Position numbers and translations under genes: made by a program. The notes under the pieces are model-generated. The model saw only the letters and a program-made list of their open reading frames with translations, was not told the origin of the DNA and searched no databases. A stretch of 20,361 bases of DNA from contig CAZVCJ010000067.1 in the NCBI GenBank assembly GCA_964625745.1, positions 1 through 20,361 of the forward strand, given 5' to 3'. Below, one piece after another: positions 15,380 to 20,361 of this stretch (positions are counted from its first letter, which is position 1; each line of letters starts with the position of its first letter). The DNA is from CAZVCJ01 sp964625745 (GTDB lineage Bacteria > Chloroflexota > Anaerolineae > VGOG01).

Positions 15380-16588
15380 ATGCCTTATAAGTACGTCGCT
15401 TACACTAAAGCTGGAGAGCGGGTACGGGGTGTACTCAACGTCGACTCGGAGGCGGCGGCCGAGGAGGCCCTCTGGAGATCGGACTACGTCATTGTCAGCC
15501 TCAAGCAGGCGCGGCCCAGGGCCGATTTAACGACGCTGATGCCCACCCTCTTTGCGATCAAGACCCGGGACCTGATCATCTTCAGTCGCCAATTAGCGAC
15601 CTTGATCGAGTCGGGTATCACTATCCTGTCCGGCCTCCAGATGTTAGCAGATGAGACCGGCAGTAGGCCTCTGCAGAAATCCCTTCGAGAGGCCAGCGAC
15701 GATGTGCAGCAGGGTGAGGCTCTCTCCGATGCACTGAGGAAGCAATCTCAGGCCTTCCCTGCCATCTACAGTCGGATGATCGAGATAGGGGAACGGATGG
15801 GGAACATGGAGTCGGTGTTGCGGCAACTGGCGACCTACCTGGAAAAACGAGAGGCTCTGACCCGTAAGCTGCGCGGGGCCATGGCTTACCCGGCATTTAT
15901 CGTAGTCCTGGCCTTCGGCGTGGGGTTCCTGATGATCACCTTCACCCTTCCTGGTATAATGGGGATGTTCAGTGAGTTCGATATAGATTTGCCCCTGCCT
16001 ACCAAGATACTTATCGCCGTCAGTAACTTCGCCGCGGCCTATCGGACCCCAATGGTGGCCGGTATCGTACTTGTGGTAACCGCGCTTGCTCTGTATCTAA
16101 GGACTTCCATCGGTCAGCGGCATCGCGATATATTGCTCCTGAAGCTCCCGATTATAGGCGACATCAATGTTCAGAGCAGCGTGGCCCAACTCTGTCATAC
16201 TATGTCCATCCTCTTGATGGCGGGATTGCCTATGACTGAGATCATGAGCCTGATCATTGATACGATGGGCAACGTCATCATAAGGGAGGCCTTTGGCAGG
16301 GTGCGCACGGAGATGCTGCAAGGGCAAGGTCTCTCCCATCCCATACGCCAGGAGAAGATTTTCCCCGGCCTGCTGGCCCAGATGGTCAGAGTCGGTGAGG
16401 AGACGGGCACTCTGGATACGAACCTGGCGACATTGGCCCTTTTTTATGAAGAGGAAGCGGATCGCAAGATAGGTGCTCTCACGAGCATGATGGAGCCGGC
16501 CATGATGCTCTTTGTCGGGGGGATGGTGGGCTTCCTCGCCGTCTCGGTGATTATGCCCATGTACACCATGATGGGCAGTATAAAGTAG
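15380..16588 (+). CDS. pilC: PilC/GspF-type inner-membrane platform protein
   Basis: It anchors the assembly ATPase to the membrane in type IV pilus and type II secretion machines. The 402-residue length is typical. MPYKYVAYTKAGERVRGVL at the start is a family hallmark, followed by two GspF domains: LIIFSRQLATLIESGITILSGL with IYSRMIEIGERMGNMESVLRQLA, and QLCHTMSILLMAGLPMTEIM with LLAQMVRVGEETGTLDTNLATLA. Three hydrophobic segments lie near residues 170-195, 215-238 and 372-397, as expected. It partners with the receiver-PilB upstream. GAGAG precedes ATG 15380. Confidence 0.95.
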   Translation: MPYKYVAYTKAGERVRGVLNVDSEAAAEEALWRSDYVIVSLKQARPRADLTTLMPTLFAIKTRDLIIFSRQLATLIESGITILSGLQMLADETGSRPLQKSLREASDDVQQGEALSDALRKQSQAFPAIYSRMIEIGERMGNMESVLRQLATYLEKREALTRKLRGAMAYPAFIVVLAFGVGFLMITFTLPGIMGMFSEFDIDLPLPTKILIAVSNFAAAYRTPMVAGIVLVVTALALYLRTSIGQRHRDILLLKLPIIGDINVQSSVAQLCHTMSILLMAGLPMTEIMSLIIDTMGNVIIREAFGRVRTEMLQGQGLSHPIRQEKIFPGLLAQMVRVGEETGTLDTNLATLALFYEEEADRKIGALTSMMEPAMMLFVGGMVGFLAVSVIMPMYTMMGSIK

Positions 16589-16593
16589 TCAAA

Positions 16594-16809
16594 ATGCTGA
16601 GAAAAGTCGAATTCGGGCTGAGGGCGATCATTGTGCTGGGCGTCATCTACGCCATCGAGATGGCGATACTGGGTTTTGTCTATCGCTCCCTGTCCGATGT
16701 GCCTTACAGGGTCATTGCGCCACCCGTAGTCGTTGTCATTGTGCTGCTGGCCTGGGTGACGGTCTACATGGACATGAAGAAGAAGAGAGACAAGTGGTGG
16801 TGGAGTTAG
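16594..16809 (+). CDS. Small two-helix membrane protein of unknown function
   Basis: The predicted 71-residue protein starts five bases after pilC. Two hydrophobic segments (AIIVLGVIYAIEMAILGFVY and VIAPPVVVVIVLLAWVTVY) are joined by a short loop, with a basic, Trp-rich end (KKKRDKWWWS). No family is recognised and there is no good Shine-Dalgarno sequence, so it would rely on coupling to pilC. Its position suggests an accessory role in the pilus machine; this is inference. Confidence 0.6.
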   Translation: MLRKVEFGLRAIIVLGVIYAIEMAILGFVYRSLSDVPYRVIAPPVVVVIVLLAWVTVYMDMKKKRDKWWWS

Positions 16810-16811
16810 TT

Positions 16812-16922
16812 GGCTTTTGCGGATGAGGGGGCGCAAAGCCACGGGCCTGTCTCAGTGAACAGTAAACAGTAGTCTGACTACTGTTTACCGACTATTGATA
16901 TGATGGCCTGGCTGCCGAAGAC
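16812..16922 (+). ncRNA. Degenerate cyclic-di-GMP-I (GEMM) riboswitch, copy 1
   Basis: The 3' two thirds match the c-di-GMP-I aptamer: GCGCAAAGCCACGGGCCTG (16831-16849), then a P3 arm, then ATGGCCTGGCTGCCGAAG (16902-16919). Compared with copy 2, the P3 region holds an extra 11-base-arm palindrome (GTAAACAGTAG at 16862-16872, complement at 16878-16888). The 5' part is wrong: no GGCAAACC and no GAAA tetraloop precede GCGCAAAG. Instead there is GCTTTTGCGGATGAGGGG, which resembles the start of the pilV copy at 19756-19770. Ligand binding is therefore doubtful. No promoter of its own is seen, so it would be transcribed from pilC. Confidence 0.7.
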
Positions 16923-16932
16923 AGGTTTTGAG

Positions 16933-16975
16933 AAGCGTGCTGTTTGGAAGCAGGCCGGCTGACAGCACGCTTTTT
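16933..16975 (+). terminator. Intrinsic terminator of riboswitch 1
   Basis: AAGCGTGCTGT (16933-16943) pairs perfectly with ACAGCACGCTT (16962-16972), followed by TTTTT. It lies just after the aptamer and 100 bases before the first minor pilin, so it is the likely expression platform. A further weak hairpin (CTCAGACTACCAG with CTGGTGG...TCTGAG, 16983-17024) lies in the leader. Confidence 0.85.
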
Positions 16976-17076
16976 GGGTAGACTCAGACTACCAGTGTTG
17001 CTGGATAGCTGGTGGTACTCTGAGATTTGGAGAGGCAGGCTCTATTGATTGGGGACGTGGAAAAAAGAGGTGAGCG

Positions 17077-17478
17077 GTGAGGTCAGTTGCTGTTGCAAGT
17101 GAGAGGGGAGTGAGCCTGGTGGAGGTGCTGGTGGCGGTGGCCATCGTGGCCATCGTCGTCAGCGCCTTCCTCGCCGCCCTCTCCACCGGCACTCTCAGCG
17201 TGGGCGTGGTTCGTGAGCGGGTGACGGCGGAGAACCTGGCTCGGTCACAGTTGGAATACACCAAGAACTATACTTATACGTATGGGGCAACTTCCTACCC
17301 AACAATAGCACCCTCGACAGGTTGCTCAATCACTATTGGCGTCTCCTATTGGTTCTCTTCAACTCAAACTTTCACTTCCAACCCTGATGACGACAGTGGC
17401 ATACAGTGGATTACCGTCACCATCTCCCACAAAGGCGAACCGGTGTTTGCGATAGAGAACTACAAGGTGGACCGATGA
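17077..17478 (+). CDS. PilV/GspI-like minor pseudopilin, cassette 1
   Basis: The 133-residue protein has a class III prepilin signal: ERG followed by VSLVEVLVAVAIVAIVVSAF, with cleavage after Gly11 and the essential Glu at +5. The soluble part has ATSYPTIAPSTGCSITIGVSYWF and DSGIQWITVTISHKGEPVFAIENYKV, a beta-rich ending like type II/IV minor pilins. It would be inserted at the fibre tip after cleavage by prepilin peptidase (not in this window). GTG 17077 follows AGAGGTGA. It overlaps the next gene as ATGA and is homologous to 19744-20157, conserved in the helix but diverged in the middle. Confidence 0.85.
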   Translation: MRSVAVASERGVSLVEVLVAVAIVAIVVSAFLAALSTGTLSVGVVRERVTAENLARSQLEYTKNYTYTYGATSYPTIAPSTGCSITIGVSYWFSSTQTFTSNPDDDSGIQWITVTISHKGEPVFAIENYKVDR

Positions 17479-17960
17479 TCAGGGATGAGAAGGGAATGAC
17501 CTTGGCCGAGTTATTGGTGGTTCTGGCCATCACCGCGATGATAACCGGCATCCTGGTCACGGTTATCTACCAGATCTATCAGATCACCGGTTGGGGCAAC
17601 GATGAGCTGGTGGTTCAGCACGACTTGCAGAACGCCGCCACCTGGCTCAATCGCGATGTGCTGAAGGCCCGCTCCGCGGAGGTCAGTGACTCTCAGATGA
17701 CCCTGGTTATCCCCGACCACAGGACCACCCCTACCCTTAGCATTTCTACCTATGTTATCACCTACACTTTTTCCATAACAGACTCGACTCTAACCCGTGA
17801 TTCTGACAATTCTATGCTGATAGTGGCCAGGCACATTGTCTCTAATCCCTTCCCGCCTGCGGATACCTTTAGCTCCATCATCACGATCACCATCACCTCG
17901 CAGGCCGGCGACGTCACCGAGAGCGCCATATTGCACCTGGGCATGCGGTCTGCAAGATAA
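17475..17960 (+). CDS. PilJ/GspJ-like minor pseudopilin (PilW-type), cassette 1
   Basis: From ATG 17475, overlapping the preceding stop as ATGA, the protein has 161 residues. The prepilin site is KG followed by MTLAELLVVLAITAMITGI, with Glu at +5. After the helix comes YQIYQITGWGNDELVVQHDL and NAATWLNRDVLKA, typical of GspJ/PilW-like pseudopilins, then a Thr/Ser-rich beta domain. It forms part of the tip complex with the PilV- and PilX-like products on either side. A near-identical N-terminal copy begins at 20154. Confidence 0.85.
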   Translation: MIRDEKGMTLAELLVVLAITAMITGILVTVIYQIYQITGWGNDELVVQHDLQNAATWLNRDVLKARSAEVSDSQMTLVIPDHRTTPTLSISTYVITYTFSITDSTLTRDSDNSMLIVARHIVSNPFPPADTFSSIITITITSQAGDVTESAILHLGMRSAR

Positions 17961-17982
17961 AAACGACGGAGGTGACAAGGAT

Positions 17983-19044
17983 TTGTCAAAACTCAAAGTT
18001 TCTGCTCAAGAGGGAGGGGCCCTGGTTCTGGCCCTCATTGTCCTGGCCATTGGCGCTCTGCTCGTCCCTGTCTTTCTGTCCCACGCCAGCACCAACCTCC
18101 TCGCCACCCGCGTCACCGAAGAGGACATGAAGGAACTGTACGCCGCTGATGCCGGGGTGGAGTATGCCCTGGGACATTTACTGCATGGGGTAGAGCCGGA
18201 AGGCGGCTGGGGAGGGTTGCCAAAATTTGAGATAAATAACAAGACTGTGACTGTTACCATAGACATTGTCCCTCAAGATCTTTTTGAAGATGGGCTAGTG
18301 TACGAGATTATCTCCACCGCTACCAGTGATGATGAGGGCAGCACTACATTGAAATCCCTTGTCTGGGTAAGCGATGTAGGCGATGTCTCTTTCATAGCCG
18401 GTGATTTCACTTGGACAGGTGGTAAGCCGTTCAGCGGCAGTGTCTATGCCGCCGGTGATATCGATCTTGGGAAACAGGCTCAGATCAAAGGCAATGCCTA
18501 CGCCGACGGTGATATCACGCTTGGGGAACAGGCTCAGATCCACGGCGATGCCTGTGCCGCCGGTGATATCGATCTTGGGACACAGGCTCAGATCCACGGT
18601 AATGTCAGTGCCGGCGGTTATATCGAGCTTGGGACACAGGCTCAGATCCACGGCCATGTCTGTGCCGGCGGTGATATAAGGCTTGGGAAACAGGCTCAGA
18701 TCCACGAGGATGTCTATGTCACGGGGGATAACCTCAATATCACGCTTGGGGAACAGGCTGAGATCCACGGTGATGTCTATGTCACGGGGGATAACGTCAA
18801 TATCACGCTTGGAAAACAGGCTCAGATCCACGGTGATGTCTATGTCACGGGGGATAACGTCAATATCGCGCTTGGGACACAGGCTCAGATCCAAGGTGGT
18901 GTCTATGTCACGGGGGATAACGTCAATATCACGCTTGGGACACAGGCTCAGATCAAAGACGGTTGCCATCCCGGCTACAGCGGGGGGTATCCTGATCCCC
19001 CAGAATGCCCTGAGCTGCCTGGCTTAAAAATCCTAGTGTATTAG
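17983..19044 (+). CDS. PilX-like pilus protein with C-terminal bactofilin-like repeat domain
   Basis: TTG 17983 is chosen because GGAGGTGA lies seven bases upstream; the product has 353 residues. The N terminus QEGGALVLALIVLAIGALLVPVFLS and EEDMKELYAADAGVEYALGHLL is the PilX-type pattern (GspK/PilX N-terminal). After a short linker domain, nine coils run from residue 154 to about 327: five of 18 residues (GDIDLGKQAQIHG) and four of 21 (VYVTGDNVNITLG). The alternation of small hydrophobics fits a right- or left-handed beta-helix as in bactofilins. The tail (GCHPGYSGGYPDPPECPELPG) is Cys/Pro-rich. Such a domain could give a stiff adhesive or polymerising tip. Function is inferred. Confidence 0.75.
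   Translation: MSKLKVSAQEGGALVLALIVLAIGALLVPVFLSHASTNLLATRVTEEDMKELYAADAGVEYALGHLLHGVEPEGGWGGLPKFEINNKTVTVTIDIVPQDLFEDGLVYEIISTATSDDEGSTTLKSLVWVSDVGDVSFIAGDFTWTGGKPFSGSVYAAGDIDLGKQAQIKGNAYADGDITLGEQAQIHGDACAAGDIDLGTQAQIHGNVSAGGYIELGTQAQIHGHVCAGGDIRLGKQAQIHEDVYVTGDNLNITLGEQAEIHGDVYVTGDNVNITLGKQAQIHGDVYVTGDNVNIALGTQAQIQGGVYVTGDNVNITLGTQAQIKDGCHPGYSGGYPDPPECPELPGLKILVY
18442..18963 (+). repeat. In-frame tandem repeats coding beta-helix coils
   Basis: Five 54-base units begin at 18442, 18496, 18550, 18604 and 18658; four 63-base units begin at 18712, 18775, 18838 and 18901. The shared core is CTTGGG followed by (A/G)(A/C)ACAGGCTCAGATC. The 63-base units are almost identical to one another, indicating recent amplification. 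All lengths are multiples of three. Confidence 0.95.
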
Positions 19045-19185
19045 ATTAAATAGCAACAACAGTAGCTAGTGAAGTTGAGCAAGACAGCTTGGTTAATTCT
19101 AGCTATGGGCACGTTCATTGTTTGGCACAAGAATGTGATGGAATGTGAAGGAATCGGCCACATCCTGCCGGGACAATATAGACCG

Positions 19186-19207
19186 TTTCAATTGCGTAAG
19201 GCCCGAT
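19186..19207 (+). repeat. 22-base direct repeat of the riboswitch 2 upstream edge
   Basis: TTTCAATTGCGTAAGGCCCG(AT) at 19186-19207 recurs at 19463-19484 with two mismatches, immediately before the aptamer. It lies in the 245 bases between the PilX-like gene and the promoter at 19290. I see no gene in that gap. It may be a remnant of another cassette copy. Confidence 0.7.
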
Positions 19208-19289
19208 TTTGAGAGAAGGGGTAGCCCGCGGGAAGAAAGTGATAACCGAATCGTGATCTCTTCACACGATTTCAATGCACTTTTGCCCC

Positions 19290-19318
19290 TTGACAAAGGC
19301 AGGGAAATCTGGTATAAT
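19290..19318 (+). promoter_or_regulatory. Consensus sigma-70 promoter for cassette 2
   Basis: Perfect TTGACA (19290-19295) and TATAAT (19313-19318) with a 17-base spacer and TGG extended -10. It is the strongest promoter in the window and drives riboswitch 2 and the second set of minor pilins. The leader is about 420 bases long and includes a palindromic repeat. Confidence 0.92.
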
Positions 19319-19345
19319 AATTGTACGAGGCAAAAGCTCCTTTTC

Positions 19346-19463
19346 AAGTAACTACTCAGGCTGTCATTGCGAGCGAAGCGAAGCAATCCCCAAGCCGCAA
19401 GGAGGAGATTGCTTCGTCGCAAGAAAACGCTCCTCGCAATGACACGGGTTGAGCAGTTACCTT
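19346..19463. repeat. TCATTGCGAG-family palindromic element, copy 2
   Basis: TGTCATTGCGAG (19362-19373) and CTCGCAATGACA (19433-19444) are inverted around GAAGCAATC...GATTGCTTC. Outer arms GTAACTACTCA (from 19348) and TGAGCAGTTAC (to 19460) extend it. It is the same family as 1871-1991 and sits in the leader between the promoter and the aptamer. Confidence 0.9.
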
Positions 19464-19477
19464 TTCAATTGCATAAG

Positions 19478-19575
19478 GTCCGATAAAGGCAAACCCATCG
19501 AAAGGTGGAGGCGCAAAGCTACGGGTCTGTTTCAGTGAACTGACTACTGATATGACGGCCGAGCTGCCGAAGACA
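19478..19575 (+). ncRNA. Cyclic-di-GMP-I (GEMM) riboswitch, copy 2
   Basis: It contains all the class I hallmarks in order: GGCAAACC (19488-19495), the CATC-GAAA-GGTG tetraloop hairpin (19496-19507), GCGCAAAGCTACGGGTCTG (19511-19529), a P3 arm (CAGT...ACTG) and GACGGCCGAGCTGCCGAAG (19554-19572). GEMM-I RNAs bind c-di-GMP and commonly control motility and type IV pilus genes. Here it precedes an intrinsic terminator and a minor-pilin operon, so c-di-GMP probably controls pilin transcription. Whether it is an ON or OFF switch cannot be read by eye. Confidence 0.9.
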
Positions 19576-19584
19576 GATTTTAAG

Positions 19585-19629
19585 AAGCGTGCTATTCGGA
19601 AGCAGGTCGGCCGACAGCACGCTTTTTTT
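19585..19629 (+). terminator. Intrinsic terminator of riboswitch 2
   Basis: AAGCGTGCTAT (19585-19595) pairs with ACAGCACGCTT (19614-19624) with one mismatch, followed by seven T. It is homologous to the terminator of cassette 1 and positioned ten bases after the aptamer as an expression platform. Confidence 0.88.
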
Positions 19630-19743
19630 GTGGGCCTGGCGACTTGTGTTGAGCCTGTCGAAACAAGTGATTGGAGATGTGAGCGATAGATAAGAAGAAA
19701 AGCAAGGCCCCATTGATCCTGGGCATGGAGAAGGAGATGAGCG

Positions 19744-20157
19744 GTGAAGTCAACTGCTTTCGCGGATGAGCGGGGGGAGAGCCTGGTCGAGGTGCTGATG
19801 TCGGTGGCCATCATGTCCATCGTCCTCACCGCCTTCCTCTCCGCCCTCTCCACCGGCAGCTTTGTCACGCGCGTGGTTCACGAACGGGTGACGGCGGAGA
19901 ATCTGGCTCGGGCACAGTTGGAGTGCATCCAAGACCTTCCTTACGTTCCCGGCGCATACCCTATTACTTATACAACTGCGTGCGCTGCTACACAACTATC
20001 AGCATACCCTGTTGAGCTTAACATCTCCTACTGGCTCTCACCTACTTTCACTTCCGACCCTCTTAACGACAGCGATATGCAGTGGATCACCGTCACCGTC
20101 TCTCACAATGGCGAAACGTTGTTTACGATAGCGAACTACAAGGTGAACCAGGAATGA
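19744..20157 (+). CDS. PilV/GspI-like minor pseudopilin, cassette 2
   Basis: The 137-residue product starts at GTG 19744, seven bases after AAGGAG. The prepilin site is ERG followed by ESLVEVLMSVAIMSIVLTAF, with Glu at +5; Glu at +1 is less usual. It shares HERVTAENLARAQLE and the DMQWITVTVSHNGETLFTIANYKV ending with the cassette 1 copy, while the central surface (YVPGAYPITYTTACAATQ) differs and holds two Cys. This points to diverged tip specificity after duplication. It overlaps the next gene as ATGA. Confidence 0.85.
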   Translation: MKSTAFADERGESLVEVLMSVAIMSIVLTAFLSALSTGSFVTRVVHERVTAENLARAQLECIQDLPYVPGAYPITYTTACAATQLSAYPVELNISYWLSPTFTSDPLNDSDMQWITVTVSHNGETLFTIANYKVNQE

Positions 20158-20361
20158 AGGGGGAGAGGGGAATAACCCTGGTCGAGCTATTAGTGGTTCT
20201 GGCCATCACCGCGATGATAACCGGTATCCTCGTCACGGTTATCTACCAGATCTACCAGATCACCGGTTGGGGTAACAATGAGTTGGTGGTTCAGCACGAC
20301 CTGCAAAACGCCGCCACCTGGCTCAACCGCGATGTGCTCACCGCCTGCGAAGCGGACGTCA
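20154..20361 (+). CDS. PilJ/GspJ-like minor pseudopilin, cassette 2 (partial, cut by window end)
   Basis: ATG 20154 overlaps the preceding stop. Sixty-nine residues are visible: RG followed by ITLVELLVVLAITAMITGI, then VTVIYQIYQITGWGNNELVV and NAATWLNRDVL, nearly identical to 17475-17960 up to LKAR/LTAC, where the copies begin to diverge. It is truncated by the window edge, not by mutation. Confidence 0.88.
   Translation, partial: MKGERGITLVELLVVLAITAMITGILVTVIYQIYQITGWGNNELVVQHDLQNAATWLNRDVLTACEADV

Noticed and set aside
18442..18963. CRISPR-like array
   Set aside because: Units are contiguous, in frame and without unique spacers; they encode protein coils.
18295..18969. Long minus-strand reading frame (224 residues) opposite the PilX-like gene
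   Set aside because: It is open only because the 54- and 63-base repeats are multiples of three; it repeats with the same period and has no start signal.

Overview
The window reads as chromosomal DNA from an uncultivated, GC-rich bacterium, most likely a Chloroflexota (Anaerolineae-like) metagenome-assembled genome. That placement is inference. It rests on the mix of housekeeping genes, on a stand-alone XPB/Ssl2-type helicase-associated protein, and on several families of small palindromic repeats (CCCTTCG...CTCAGGG, TCATTGCGAG...CTCGCAATGA, GCCGAAGGTCTC) that sit between and inside genes. No rRNA, tRNA, CRISPR array, transposase or phage gene was found.

Left part (1-4535, + strand). A lipoprotein of the 5'-nucleotidase/metallophosphatase fold is interrupted by one in-frame UGA exactly where relatives carry the second Cys of an EPCGC motif. 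It is followed by a caspase-like lipoprotein, a palindromic repeat block, selA (selenocysteine synthase) and tsaD (tRNA t6A synthesis). The UGA, a stem-loop just downstream of it and nearby selA together make a strong case for an unannotated selenoprotein. tsaD carries two in-frame repeat insertions.

Middle (4524-12935). galK and a helicase-associated-domain protein form a minus-strand operon, translationally coupled by ATGA. Opposite it, divergent consensus promoters drive two small conserved-looking unknown genes, then rpsO, pnp, lepB and an AI-2E/PerM-type transporter. A near-perfect 74-base palindrome lies between rpsO and pnp. The transporter contains a false assembly gap: 100 N flanked by two identical 55-base copies. 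Collapsing it restores the frame.

Right part (13047-20361) is a type IV pilus / type II secretion-like locus. It holds a PilB/GspE ATPase fused to an N-terminal response-regulator receiver domain, a PilC/GspF platform protein, a small membrane protein, and a tandemly repeated cassette of [c-di-GMP-I (GEMM) aptamer + intrinsic terminator + PilV-like + PilJ-like + PilX-like minor pilins]. The second cassette has its own consensus promoter and an intact aptamer and runs off the window end. The first aptamer has lost its 5' part. The PilX-like protein of cassette 1 carries a nine-coil bactofilin-like repeat domain. The locus would respond to phosphorylation at the ATPase and to c-di-GMP at the minor pilins.
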